DNA of 64,000 nt from Homalodisca vitripennis (taxonomy: Eukaryota > Arthropoda > Insecta > Hemiptera > Cicadellidae), in NCBI RefSeq assembly GCF_021130785.1, contig NC_060214.1, positions 45,817,001 to 45,881,000 of the forward strand, in the 5' to 3' direction. A model generated the notes under the pieces. It did not search any database and was not told where the DNA came from. It saw only the letters and a program-made list of their open reading frames with translations. How positions within the stretch are numbered: the stretch's first letter is position 1; each line of letters begins with the position of its first letter. A program made the position numbers and the translations under genes. This document shows, piece by piece, positions 35,336 to 48,800 of the stretch.

Positions 35336-36604
35336 CTACAGATATCTACATCATTCATGCCATTATAAGACATAAATTAGATCGAATATAGTGGTATTCA
35401 TATGTAACAAATTCACGGGATGTATATTTTTATCAATACAGATGATCAAACAAGTTTTAAAGTAACTGTTCAAACACAAAATATTTAGTTTTTTAGTATA
35501 AATTTACCTATAAATGAATGCTCTGAATTATTAATATTAAAAAAGTACGCAAAATTGATGCATTTAGTTCAAGTTGCAAATGCATGTTTGAGCGTATGGT
35601 TATTAGTTACGAGAGTTGTTATTGCATGGATTTTCCAATAGTTGTTTTTTACAAAGCTTTTTAAACAAGGTTTTAAAAAAAACAGTCCATGTATAATAAA
35701 TTATATTACTCAAAAAAATGTATGTTTCACTGTTCCTCAAACTTCTACCAAATTAGAAATAAACCGTAATAAACTAAATCTATATGATAAAAATAAAAAC
35801 TAAATAGCATACTTAAAATATTTAATAATAAAACTAAACATATCGCAGTAAAATAAATGTGAAAACAAAAAAAAATCTTTCACAATTCCGAACTAAATGC
35901 AGTTTGAAATTCGATAGTTCTGAACTGAAGAATAATAAAACTAATTCTTTTTTCAGCCAGAAAATGTATTAAACTGAAAAGTAATATTCACTTTAATAAT
36001 ATTTTTTACACTAATCATGACAAATTATTATATTTAATATTTCTTTGAAAACACGTGGTATCATTACGTTTGCATGTTTGTCCACGCAATAGTGTTATTT
36101 AACACGCTATCCACATAAAAATACTTTCCTCAGAACTAAAACAAAAAAGCAATCCCTATGTACAGAAATGCCGCTCAATCTTCAAATAATTAATATTATA
36201 TTTAAATATTTTATAACAATAAAAAGCATTATGTAAGCATTGACTTAAAAATAAATTTCGTTCACAAGTTCTAGACCAAGGACCCTTTTCTCTCTAATTA
36301 GGTTCTTGTGATCTGAAACCGGTAATTTCTCATCTTATTACAGTTACACCTTTATAAGAAATACTCCCTAAATATCTAAGATTTACCGCCTTTCAGTCCG
36401 TTTTTTATATTTATTTCCGAGGTATACAAGTTGTAAAAGCCTATAATTTAATAATATTACCCATTGCTATATCAATATTTGTTTCATATTTTTTCGAAAA
36501 CCTTTCAATGTAGAAATTGAAAAGGATTAAATAAAATTATAGGTTTCGTAACTAGATGATATACATACTGTGTATATACACAATTTTACACATCAATTTT
36601 CTTT

Positions 36605-36820
36605 TCGTGTTAGGGCAAATATATTCCGCTGTCAGGAAGAAATGTTAGGCAAATTGTACGCTCTGATGCATAAGTTTATAACAACTTAAACCAAGAGCTC
36701 AAACTTTGCTTAAACTTGCTGAAAGGATTCAGAGAGCTAATAACTCTCACAAACTCAATTCTTTCTCTGCACGTCTCTGATAATACTGAGGAACTCTGGA
36801 AAGTGCTGTAGTAAAATCTC
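36605..36820 (+). repeat. Block B, copy 4
   Basis: ccgctgtcaggaagaaatgt, aagtttataacaactt, aaccaagagctcaaact, aacttgctgaaaggattcag and cacaaactcaattc match copies 1 and 2. In details it sits between those two. Confidence 0.65.
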
Positions 36821-37269
36821 ATATACATCTAATTTAACTGTGCGTAATATCTATTATGGAATTGATATAAATTCATTGTTATTAATCTTGATATTTGTAC
36901 CATCCAATCCAACTTTCATACCTATCAAAATCCTCTTTCTTAATCTTGCAAAAGATAAATCTCATAGCTAAAACTTCCGGCTAACTTTCCTTACTAACCC
37001 CTATGAGATAAATTACCATTTCATTTAATTTTTTTCGTAATATAACTATATTTTATAGATATAAAACAATTTACAAATGTATCGAAATCGCAAATTCTAA
37101 AAAACTTTAAAACAGTTTTGGATAATTTTAACAATATACAAGATTTCCCTTTTTCTTCTTTCTAAAACAAAAGGACTCTCGATTCATAATATTTGAAATG
37201 ACTGAATGAAGTAAGGTAAAATAAAATATAAGATTTTTATATATACATATTTTTTAATACTGGATATAT

Positions 37270-37410
37270 TACGCCCTACCGTAATAGTGCCATCTAAATT
37301 ACATAATATTTCTTTGTATTTGAAACTGACAGGAGTTTACAAATTGCTTTCTTTTTCTAACTGTAAGAACTTCAACATTATCATTGGCCGGCAGATTTTC
37401 TTATTTCTAC
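37270..37410 (+). repeat. Block C, copy 4
   Basis: accgtaatagtgccatct matches 8296 onward in copy 1. gagtttacaaattgctttct with aactgtaag matches the cores of S and C'. Confidence 0.45.
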
Positions 37411-37849
37411 TACAGAAATGTTTTTACTTAGATACATGAGAAATAATTTCGTATCACAGTTTATTGCAATACAAATCTGGGGTTAAAAACTATGTTCTAG
37501 TATTTTTTTCACGTTCATTTTGATATTTTAAAGCTATTATTATACTTATGCTATATATATATATTGTATTTATTGTGTAATGTTAGAGTCAGATAGTAAA
37601 CCTTATTATTTAATTGAGCTTTCAACGCTTAAATTACATTATTAGAGTTTTCACTAGGTAGTTATACTGTAATTAAACTTTAAACAAAACATGTTTCTTA
37701 TTGAGCACAAGTCCTCCCTTGTACAGTTAGAACACTGTGTTCATGCGAAATAAATACAAATATTTAAACACACGCATCAGATTTTGGTATTGTTTATGGT
37801 TAATTATTCACAGAAGAATACCTATTTATCTGTCGCTTCTGCTTTATTT

Positions 37850-38165
37850 CTGAAAAAATTAAATTGATTGAATGTACTCAAGGATGTGATAAATAAACCT
37901 CTTGTAATTTAAAACTATTAACTTCGAGAACACTTTATAAAACATACTCACAAAACTTAAAAGTATTATACATATGTAAACACTGAATGCTTAGCATACA
38001 TGAAACTTAATTCACCAATTTGTGTGAAATAATTATCCTTTCTATATATAGTTTGGTAGTAATAGAAATACTTTAACACATAAGGCTGCGTATAAATAGT
38101 ATTATTTATTCATCTTTAGAGATAACTAAGGCCTTTACATATTTACTGACTTATACGTTTATTTA
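37850..38165 (+). repeat. Block D, copy 4
   Basis: Aligns with 8860-9175 (ctattaacttcgag, acatactcacaa, catctttagagataact). It was not found in copy 2. Confidence 0.5.
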
Positions 38166-38249
38166 TTAAACTAAGCATTACGTAAAACATATTAAGACAC
38201 CAGGACGTACATCTCAGTACGTGAACTTGTAATGTTAACCTTTTCTTTA

Positions 38250-38615
38250 CTATCTTCAGATTATTTTTACTACTCATATATTTCTATCTTTAGTGTATAG
38301 TTTGGACACAGGCAATATCAATAATTCATTGTTCATTATTACAGCTTTAAATTTAGTAACCAAGATATTGAGATCAAAGTTTTCTTTACCAACTCTTAAT
38401 ATACCAACCATATTTTCCTTAAATCCCTAAATCATTCATGCATTGACAACTTTTAGATGTTGTAAATTCAAGAAAGACTATTAATTAAGTAAACAACCGG
38501 CTATTAGATTATTAGCAAAAGTAAAAGATTGCCAGTATAATCGCAAATATTTCAACAAACTCTTAGTGTTCAATAATACAAAACCCTGGCCGATTTGCTT
38601 TTGTTTCCACCGTTT
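38250..38615 (+). repeat. Block F, copy 4
   Basis: Counterpart of 18130-18370, with an extra insertion of about 120 bases before cctggccgatttgctt. Confidence 0.6.
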
Positions 38616-39829
38616 TCCCTCTACGATAGAAGCTATTGTCACTTTAACAATGGCTCTAATCTCTTTAAGGCATCTCACGAGAGCTTACTTTATATAATGA
38701 GAAGTCTTCTTCGTTTAGGGAGCATTTATCTCTTAAAGCGATCATTAATTTATTTATAGATTCTACACAGTTTTAAAAGTACGTTTATTTTCATATAAAC
38801 ATCCTACTAAATACTAATTAATTTTATATGGCTAATATACCATTCCAGCATTTGGCCATGTATAAGGAAGTGGTAAAACAACAATTTATTATTAAATAAT
38901 TGTTTTATTGGACAAATTACGCTGTTATGTCTTACAGAACAATGTTTAACATTTGTTAATTTATTGCATCCTTACAGATTACATACATCTGTAAGCATGA
39001 AACCATACTAATAATTGCTTGAATATAACTTCATTACATTTCTTAAGATCTGAAAAGTTTACTTGTTAAAGAGGAAAAATATAAATGGGAGGGAAGAGAA
39101 TAATAGAATGAACACTGATGGTAGCATCTGTAAATTAAGAACCGTTTTTTTAAGTTCCCGAACATGGGATAGGAAAAAATATTACTTAACCCCTTTTACT
39201 TTTTTAGTGTTATAAACTTGTACAAATATGATGAGTTAAATCTAAAACAAATTTGTTTTATTATGTTGCAGGCAACTGTAAAAATGTTTAATGTGTAAAA
39301 AATAAAGATTTTGTAATTTTATAAAAACTAAAACGTATTTATCTACATAATATCTTACCGATAAACTACTTTCAAGTTTATGTATACAAGGAGTCTGTTG
39401 GTTATATGCAACGTGGAAATTGTGAAAACATTAATATATTCAAAAATTTTTGTCCGTTATGCAATCATTAATTTAAAATCCTAGTCACTTAATTTCTTTA
39501 TACATTTTATTCATTATTTAACTTAATTTTTCATATTGGAATATATTATGCTAACATATACTTTGATTACGATTAAGCGATAAAATTCTTTATTATGATT
39601 CTTTTTAGACAATGAAAGGGTTGTAAAGCAACTAGCAATTTCACCCTCACGTTTGAGGATATTTTTAATTGGTTCCCAGTGTACAACTCTTGTTACTCAT
39701 ATATTTTCAGTTTAAATAGTTAGTATTTAGTGTTCATATCCACCCCTAGCTTCCGAGATCGTGTGCAAAAACTCACACTTCATACTCTTCATGGTTGTTT
39801 TGTTTCTTGACTTACACGTATCAAAACGC

Positions 39830-40075
39830 TCTGTTGTGAATTATTAATTTTAAACTAGGTTTTAATTCTGTTTTTGGTTAGTCATCCACCTGAGGATCAC
39901 ATTGCATATCTCTAAACGTGGTTTTAAATGTATGTTTTATCACTGAATAATGGAAAATTACAGGAAAATTCCTACTACATTCAATTAAATATTATTGTAT
40001 CGTAAAATGTTTTCTAATTAAATATACCAAATTATTGGTTTTCATAAATGGCTATTAATATAAACATGCATTTAC
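39830..40075 (+). repeat. Block G, copy 4
   Basis: Counterpart of 18700-18930 (tcatccacctgagga, ctaaacgtggtttta). It is followed at about 40130 by a short shared stretch (ctcgtaccaccaattag against ctcgactaccaattaa at about 19014). Confidence 0.6.
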
Positions 40076-40319
40076 CTAAAAAATACAGTTATTTTATTTT
40101 GTTTTGGACTATTAGTAATCAGTTATTCTACCTTTAAAATACTCGTACCACCAATTAGTCATCTAAGCCCTAAGAAAGTCTCAAGTATAGAGATCATTAT
40201 TGAAAGGAGGTTTTAAAATCTTGTATCCTTATCTTCGTATGTTACGTCGTAAAGAGTATATTTTAAACAAGATAATGGATTAAATTACACTTATTTATTT
40301 AAATTACAGAAACAAAATG

Positions 40320-40800
40320 TTACATTTTATAACGTGCTATTCTTACAGAGTCATTTGAATAAAATAATATTTCTGGCTGTTAGAATCAGAGTGGCAGGAA
40401 AAAGTTATTTCTTTCTACAACTGTCAGACTTCGTTAGAAGTATTGAAGGTAAGGTATGTTTTAGTACTAAGTATTCTTTTGGTCATAGAAAAACTCCACT
40501 CACGTTTTTATAACACAACTTTTATAATAAATATCATTAAGAGCATGTATTAAAAATTTTAAATATTCAATTCTCTTCTTTTTTTAATACAGAACGAAAT
40601 TTTTGTAATACTATAACAAATCATCATGTTTCCATTGCATACGATACAATACATACCATTATTTCTTTATTTTAAAAATTATTTTGGGGCATTTTTCATT
40701 TATTATATTTGCAAATTTTATAGTCAGGTATAATGTATTTTATGCATTTTATGTATATAATTTCCTATTCTCTAGACATTTCATGTTAGTTACTTCCATT
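40320..40800 (+). repeat. Blocks C' and I, copy 4
   Basis: Aligned with 19230-19760 over nearly the whole span, in order and with similar spacing. Confidence 0.6.
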
Positions 40801-40854
40801 CACCGATGCTTTTTGAAAATAAGAACGAGATTGCTTTATTTTTTATTGTATAAT

Positions 40855-40985
40855 ACATAATAACTTTCTGCTACAGCTGAACAGTATCCAACTAGCAGCA
40901 CTACGTATTCCATCATACATGTAACATATAACATTATATGTGTGTTACTTTGTTACCTGTTTTTACGTCTTATGATTTTAATAAA
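40855..40985 (+). repeat. Block Q, copy 4
   Basis: tctgctacagctgaacagta, catgtaacatataacatt and gtgttactttgttacctgtt align with the Q blocks of copies 2 and 3. gctgaacagtatcc keeps only the right half of the copy 2 palindrome. Confidence 0.6.
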
Positions 40986-41604
40986 ATTGCATTAATTATT
41001 ATTTAACCATCAATCCTATATAGTTAACAAAGTTTCTCAATTACATTTTTCCAATTGTACTATTTGTATACTTTCATATGTTATTTTATTTTATTATTAT
41101 ATTTTCTAATTATTTTTGTAAATACATTTGTCCTTCGTCATTTTCGTATGTATTTACTTCGATTGGAAATGTTATTGCTTTAAAGACTTTTCATTTGTTC
41201 AAAATCTCCATAACTTAACCATAAATTGTCACTATAACAATGTAAAACCTTTTTTTTATTGATTTAAATCATACCCATAACCCTCCAAGGTACAAAAGTT
41301 AATTTAATCTAAATAAATTTTTATTTGATCCATTTGCACATGTTAGATACTTAAACCCTTCGGAAAGCACAATAACCCTTAGCAAGACTAACTATTTCAA
41401 ACCGCCTATGCTTTAATTATTTGTTAAATTTATTAGTTTATAGTTTAAGCAACTATTAAAGTTTATTTTATAAAAAATTATTGTAAGTAAAACATGATGT
41501 AAACACTACGAAAAAAATAAGAATTAACTGCTTAATAAATACAGCTAAAAGACTTAATATTTTGTAATGATCAATTAGAGAATGGTAAATGTTATTAAAG
41601 CATA

Positions 41605-41607
<3 letters not shown>

Positions 41608-41654
<47 letters not shown>
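41608..41654. repeat. (TA)n microsatellite
   Basis: About 47 bases of AT between blocks Q and R of copy 4. Confidence 0.95.
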
Positions 41655-41659
<5 letters not shown>

Positions 41660-41979
41660 ATAAAATTTTGCATATATTTGAATAAAAATACTGACAATTA
41701 CTATTTATTAAATAAATACTAGCTTTTCTGTTTTATATACCTTCATCGTGTAAATAAATATCAGATTTTTAGCATACATAAGTATAATTACATACATGCT
41801 GATGATACATAGTAAATATTTTTATTTTAACCAATTCCGTGAATAATTTTACACTATAAACAGTATAAAAATGTAAATAATAAAAAATATTTAAATTTAT
41901 CGTTACATTTTCAAATTTGTTTACTTTTATTATTCTATTATCAGCTATATTCCTTAAGCTAATAAATCTCAAAATTCCC

Positions 41980-42190
41980 TTCCAAAGACCATTCCAAAGG
42001 CTCTGAATTTCTGCAGTACAATCAAGGAAGTAACCAATAGAAAAAGAATCCCAGGAACTAATCCGTTTTACTGGAACAGATAAGACAAAAGAGGCAGAAG
42101 AAGAGTTAACCCTTTGCAGTTCGTAATCTCAATTTACGCCCTAATTTGCTTTGTTTTATGTTAATCTACCTTTCTTTGGTCTTCTTTTAC
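41980..42190 (+). repeat. Block R, copy 4
   Basis: aggaactaatccgttttact, ttcgtaatctcaatttacgc and gttaatctacctttctttgg match the other R blocks. It carries an A/G-rich expansion (aaaagaggcagaagaagag) not seen elsewhere. Confidence 0.6.
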
Positions 42191-42269
42191 TTCAGTTGCA
42201 ATGACTTACTCCGACTATCACCTATTAGTTCAAAATGAAATAAATATGGGAATAACATTTACTCTGTTT

Positions 42270-42460
42270 CGAATGTCCCATAATTCAGCAGGATACAAAA
42301 GTAATCAACCCCGCCCAGTGAATTCCGAGCTTCTATTTCCGGCATTACTCACTGAGTCGCTGTAGTTAATGGTTTTGTTGGGGACTTTGTTATTTATTGC
42401 CTACACGGTTATCCCCGCTTGTATAGTACCAGAGAGGACACGCTGATTGTTAAAAGTCAC
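42270..42460 (+). repeat. Block M, copy 4
   Basis: From ATG 42273 the frame homologous to copy 2's open frame runs 57 codons with a single TAG at 42363-42365, ending at TGA 42444-42446. The encoded starts correspond (MSHNSAGYKSNQP here, MSHNSAENKSNQP in copy 2). Replacement changes outnumber silent ones about 3 to 1, so this is more likely a shared non-coding repeat than a gene. Confidence 0.6.
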
Positions 42461-42577
42461 AGTGGAATTAATAGATTATACAACTACCTCATAATTTAAC
42501 ACGATATTTATTTCAATTTTAACTTTTTAAATAAGAATACAAAATTACGATATAAATATATATTATAAAAAAAACTA

Positions 42578-42581
<4 letters not shown>

Positions 42582-42617
<36 letters not shown>

Positions 42618-42622
42618 TATAT
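42582..42622. repeat. (TA)n microsatellite with one phase break
   Basis: About 41 bases of TA with a doubled A near 42611. Confidence 0.93.
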
Positions 42623-43309
42623 AAAAAAAGAAATAGAAGTAGAAATGCGTAATTTTATTTTTACTTATTAATTTTTGAAATAAATATTTAGGTACATAAG
42701 ACTTTTTTACTTCAATTATTTATTTTTTAACTTTAATTATCGTTAGGAAATCTTATAAGAAACCACGTATTTAAAACAATTCTGAAAGCTAAATCCTATT
42801 GCCTATGTTAATTAAAAATGTATAATACAATAATAAACTTAATTTTATACTTGTACTAAAATGAGGGAAAAAACACAATTAATCTTAATTGTACAAAATG
42901 AAAGGTACTTAGAGCCACACAGTTTTTGAAGGCTTTGCCACATTTTATGGAAAAGTATTGAATAGAAAGTGATACAGTAATGAGTATTTCCCCTTTATTT
43001 TAGTTCTTCTTATAATTTCTAATTTGTAGTAAGTAACGAAAGAAATTTTGAATTTTAGACCTTTACAATATATTACAATACATAAGAAATATTAATATCG
43101 ATTCGTACACTAAATTAGCTAATATATTCAATGAGTGCAAAATACCACGTTTTAAAACTACATGTTTACGTATATAAGTGGTTTTACCCTCAATAAATGC
43201 ATAAATCACAAACACTTGTATTTAATATGCCTAGTAAGCGAAGTAATTTAATGACATTATTTAATTCTAAGACCATATTCTAAGAAAACTACATCCTTTT
43301 CACTTTGTT

Positions 43310-43570
43310 TACTAAACGGTGTTTCATAATAAACGTGCAATTTTTTGTATAAAAGAATATATTTTTGTACATTTAAAATATTGTGCCACCTTCAAAAATT
43401 TGTAGAATAGGTAGAGAATGATTTTTTTTTTCAGAATAATATTACGTAATTACTTTTTAGCTTCTAGATTTTAGTAAATATAGGGGAGTGCCACCCCAAT
43501 CGCATAACATGCTTCTCTGAGGTTTAATGCAATATTTGTATCATATAACTCATTTAGTTAATGACTGATA
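43310..43570 (+). repeat. Diverged repeat X, first copy
   Basis: ttttttgtataaaag, ttttgtacatttaaaatattgtgccac and ctcatttagttaatgactg align with 45550-45740 (ttttgtatttttttgtac, aaaagttgtgccac, atcatttagtcaatgag). Spacing is similar. It does not match any block of the four-copy array that I could find. Confidence 0.45.
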
Positions 43571-45549
43571 GAATGACATAAACAATAAGTCGAAGAAGTC
43601 TTTACATTCCCCAGCAGACAAAAGAGTAATTGCGTTAGCCGACTGAGTGATAGATATCTATTACCCTCAGCATAATTCCATGGTCAACATGTACATTATA
43701 TAGCTCATTCTTGTCTTTGTGGAATTTGTACTTTTTGAAAAATTTAAAATTTTCTGATGAAATTTTTCTAGAGGTATTTTTTGACATGATGCATAAAACA
43801 TTTTTCTTGTTTTATATAATAAAAGCTCCAGTAGATTGGGGTTGGTACCAAAACGGAAAATTACGGTGGAATCAAATTGTGTCATTATATAAGTAGGTTG
43901 TAATTTTTGGGAACATGTGGTAATATGACACATGTTTTAAACGTCTACCAATGGTTTTATTTAGTTTAAAATTATATTTATCCTCGTTGCCATCATGGTT
44001 ACTCATAATACATATGTTACGTTTACAAATCCCTAACTTTTATCCAAATCTCACCGACTTAGTTGTACGATAATCGAACTCAGTCTGTATAAATGAAGCT
44101 ACGCAATTTAAAGTCAGGAAAGTAAAAATTGTACTAAAACTAAAGAAATATTTTCTTCTCAAAGAGAAAACGCTTAGCTACTAAGAGGAAGGTTCGCTTA
44201 TACTGAACGCATTATGTACTTGTGAATTCCTTTTTTAATTTGTTAATTCAACGTGTAATTTAAAATCTATTTACTAAGAAATACGTGGGAATTAAAAAAA
44301 AAGATTAACCCATAAAACGATAAATATTAGTAAGAGGGATTTTGTCAATACTGCACCATTAATATGCTTCCATTTAGAGTGTGGTGTAATAATAAAATGG
44401 GTCACAAAACGAAGGGTCTATTACGATAAAACATGTTCAATTTAGTTTTACGTTTTACATCTCATTGGGGATAATTTGATGTGATAGTTGCTTATACAGA
44501 TTTTTCATACAAATAACGAATGGCAATTGTAAAAAAGCACTTGGGTAACAAATTTTCTGGATCTCATTAGACAAAAATGACTTCAAACCAAAGAAGTGAC
44601 AAAGTCATATTTCCAGACACTACACGAATAAAAAGACGAACTGGAGCTATTGAATCAACATTTCCCACCATATGTTTGTTATATTGATTGTATTTATAAC
44701 CTCCCAATATCTCAGAATTATGAACTTCGTTACACACTTTCATCAAAACCTAAATGTAATTACACATAATTTTCAGCATAATAAACACGTATATGGATTG
44801 AAATCGGGTTGAAACCCCTTTAAATACTATTTTTTGTGTTTTAAACATTCAGACGGTATAGAAAGATCAAAACACACGTATATATTTCCTAAAAGACTAT
44901 TGGTAGCCAAAATATCTTAAATAATATAAATATACCAACATATTATGTATATCCACAATTGAAGCAAGAATGCAAATGCTACTAAGGAACAGGAATTTGA
45001 TTCTAATGACCGGATATAATCACAATTTATATAAATATTCTTTTAAGACCAACTTCCGGCATACACTATTATATCGCTATAAATAACAGGGCTCGGAAGA
45101 AGATAATTTTAAATGTAAGTATAACCGTTTTTCCCATCGAAGCATTTAAAGATCTATGTATGTATATATATTTTCTTAGACAACTTAGATTAGGAGACGA
45201 TTACAAGGGCTAAAAGTGGACACAAGTTTTTAAATCGGATTATCATATCGTACATGTATATATTTTTCGATCGTTGAATCAAGGAACCTTCTGCTTTGTG
45301 TTTACTATAATTGATGCAAACCTGAAATGCATCTTCACACGCTAAATCTAAAATAGGAACTAGTAGAAATTTTGTTAAGCCCTTAAATCCCTTAGCAAAG
45401 AACAGGTAATTTTACTAAATACATCTCTGCTTCTGAATTAAAACTATTATACGTTCCTATCATACTTCATCATATTTGCTTTCACTAAGAATACTACTAC
45501 GGACCTAATATTTCTCCACTCTGTCATAAAATATTTTAAAAGTTAGAAC

Positions 45550-45740
45550 TATTCATTAAAATATTATGTAATGTAGAAGAGAAAATTTTGTATTTTTTTG
45601 TACTTTTAAAAGTTGTGCCACTCTCAAACTTCAAAGTCTCACAAATTTATTTTTAATCATACAATTGATTTATTATGAAACTAATCACGGGATTGTAATA
45701 TCCCTCAGCAACAATCAATCATTTAGTCAATGAGAAGTTT
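45550..45740 (+). repeat. Diverged repeat X, second copy
   Basis: Counterpart of 43310-43570, about 2.2 kb downstream in the same orientation. Confidence 0.45.
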
Positions 45741-48689
45741 ATTATAAATTCGTAAAATGATGACACTTAAACTGTGCAAAAAAATTTGTTTTCCTAACAC
45801 ATAATTTATTTTTATCCCTAAAAATATTAAAAAGGTAATTATTTGCCTATTATAAAATATTATTTTTACCACACAAGTGTTTCTTTGCCATACACAGTAG
45901 CAATAAATTTGAATACTATGAAATTATATACTATGATACAAAATATTACATTAGTTTTAACAGTCAAATAATTCACGTGTGTTGAATTAAATTTTTCCCT
46001 AATAATACATTAGGCGGTCTCCATAAAGTTATGGTCTTAAAAACATATAACTATAAATAAATAGTATTATTGAAGCAATTAATAATTTATAAAATAACCA
46101 ATATAGCCCTAAGCTGTGTCAATGCTCAGGCACAGATTTCAATATCCCTACATATATAATCTGCTTTTTTTAGTAAAATCAATTATATTACACAATTATT
46201 TCACTATAAAAGTAGAGTAAAATGATAAGCAGTTTTTGTTTAACCGATTAAATGATAATAAGTTAAGTAGATCAATTAAACATCCCGTACTTTTGTGCTG
46301 TACAGAATCTTTACACAATTACAAAAAAAGTGTGTATGTACACAACTCAATTATCCTTAAACCTAGCTTCCTGTATATACAAACTGTTTTTGTTTTAAAT
46401 TGTAATTTACTGATAAATTTGTACTGTGCGCTTTTAAGATTTTAAGACAACCTTACTAGCTTTAGATATGATTTGCTATATTCATAATCTTAGTTTCTAA
46501 CGTGCAAGTTTAATATTCATCATAGCAATGTAAAGTAACAAAGGATATTTACAAAATCATATTTACATAATATGATATGTTATACATCTCGTAATTTTGC
46601 ATTAATCTTCAAAAATATATTTAACATTGCATTAAACAATTATTGAAAATATTATATTTTATTATGGAACATGCTTTATCCACTATATAGCACTCTTGTT
46701 TCTGTTATTTTATTTACAAATGTTTTAGTATTCCAATAATAGTTGACAAAATAAAATTCAAATAAGTTGTAAGATTACCAAACTCGAAATCCAATAAGTT
46801 GCTTGTTCAGATGGAAATATCTTTGTGCAAGAGCACTGACAGCTTGGAAGATCCAATTTGTATTCCTCCCCATCCCATTAACATATATTTTGCCTTCCCT
46901 ACTAACTTTCTCTCTTAACCTTTCGTTATTGAACAAATGTATATTAAGTCTACTCGACTATTTCTACAAAGATATAAGTGGGCCATGTGCCCTAACTTTT
47001 CCTGTGTACATTTTTCATTTCATTTACATTATGATCGTGACTTTGGATGAATAATCTACTTAAAGATCCACCTTATATTTATTCTTCAGACAGAAACGAA
47101 AACTCGAACACATATGTGATGTGAATAAAAGTTGTAAGTTGTAATAAATTTCCTGATTTACTTTAAGATTCAAGTGGGTATATTACTCGATATACTCGAT
47201 TATATAATATTTAAAAATGTATCACGTAACATATTTTTAATGTAACGTATAATTCATATACATATACAAATGTCTATTACTGTAACAAAATATGTGGGTA
47301 ACCTTTACTGCTACCAAGTTATCAATATTTAAATGCTCCCGTTTTGTTACAATTAATAAAAAAAAAATTAATAAATATTACGATTATAATTTTCAAATGT
47401 GTACTGTAGTTATTTTTTATGTACGGTAGTGAGTTGTATGCTTGTAATTTGGGGAACATATTTATTTTACTACATCTTATTAAAGGAAAGAATAATGTTT
47501 GCATAATGAAGAAAAAACTGAATGTATATAAATATTAGTCACAACATATTTATTATTTATTGAATACTTTCTTACAAATGTAAGGGGAAATATGTTCCCT
47601 TAATGCAGCAAGAACTAAATGTTTTATTTTATATCATTATAAGCTTTGATATATGATTATCATGTGAATGCATCTCATGCATGGTAGAAAATTCAATCCA
47701 TCTTTCTTTCTAAATAAATTTTGGGTAGAAATAGAATTTTTTAGTTTTGGAACATATTTTGTAACTGCATAACCGTGCTATTATTTCTAATAATATATTA
47801 TTTAAAAGTTATAACTCGCTTTATGACTGCTTGTGTAGACTTGTGAGAGGAAATACTTTACACTTATTTATAGATTGTAAAATTGAGAAATGTACCCTTT
47901 ACTCATATAATTAAAATTAGCCACTATGAAATTTAACTGGCTGTGATTTTATAATTGAGGGGATAGAAATTAATTTTCTATCTTTGTTTGAGAGCGACTT
48001 TATGCATGACTAGTAGGGTTATAATTGTATGTAGAACTTCAACTCCACCGCCTCAATATTTAAATTAAAAATGGTAAACATCAGTCCTTTGGGACTCGCT
48101 CTCAGGATGTTTTTCACGTTGGTCAGAGTCTTAGTTAGTTAGTTGTTGCTGCTCTTTCCCTAGCCTAGTATATATTACAAATATCTTGAGAATATATTTT
48201 CCATCATAAATAACAATATTTTTAAGACTTAATTATAATAATTTACATATTGGTTCATATAATGAAATATACATGTTTTAAATACACTCTTAAAATATTA
48301 TTATTAATAGTAGGGCTTGAACTGAGCTTAAGAAACTGTTACAATTATAGATTTTTCTTAATTTACATAAACTGTTAAATCACTTTAAATTAACCTGTAA
48401 ATACTCTATAAATTATAATTTTTTATTGTTCTTACGTATCGTGCCTGGTATAAACCACAATTGTAACAGTTACTTATATTCATATAAATAATTAATAACA
48501 ATTGTACAATTATTGTTCTGTTTTATAAATAGCAAAATATATTAATATTGTGGCGAAGTAACATAGAATTAGTAAGTACATTTTCAGACCTACCATCGAA
48601 CTAGTGCTAAGTAAATGTTCAGCTAAACAAAACGTGTTCAAGAATAAAGCACAGACAAATCACACACTTAGGAAGAGCCCCCTTCCCTG

Positions 48690-48800
48690 TATCAGAGGCT
48701 CAGTGATTGATAGAGGAAGTAAAGCTCTGAAACAAATGGAGACGTTCGACTGATTGGTTGATCACGAGGCGTATCGTGTGTTCGGTTAATCTCACTTGTG
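48690..48800 (+). repeat. Repeat Y, first copy
   Basis: cagtgattgatagaggaagt, aaagctctgaaacaaatgga, gacgttcgactgattgg and ttgatcacgaggcg recur at 60265-60365 with a few substitutions and small indels. On the minus strand the block contains CCAAT (within ccaatcagtcgaac). It is markedly better conserved than other repeats in the window, although its surroundings have diverged. Confidence 0.75.

Larger units (their letters stand above)
29310..42470 (+). repeat. Tandem copy 4 of the diverged ~10 kb segment
   Basis: The most complete copy. In order it carries N (29310-29870), S (31040-31705), A (35195-35335), B (36605-36820), C (37270-37410), D (37850-38165), F (38250-38615), G (39830-40075), C' (40320-40510), I (40720-40800), Q (40855-40985), R (41980-42190) and M (42270-42460). 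Blocks M' and P between I and Q are not recognisable. Without the 2,953 bp Helitron-like element between S and A it is about 10.2 kb, close to the size of copy 2. Confidence 0.65.
42471..48689. other. AT-rich DNA without a recognisable gene
   Basis: Contains a TA microsatellite and one diverged repeat pair (43.3 and 45.6 kb). ORFs are at most about 88 codons. The longest, at 43667-43933 minus, overlaps an open frame on the other strand and has no recognisable domain. Confidence 0.55.

Noticed and set aside
43667..43933. Overlapping ORFs on both strands
   Set aside because: Each is under 90 codons with no motif. Open frames on both strands at once point to chance.
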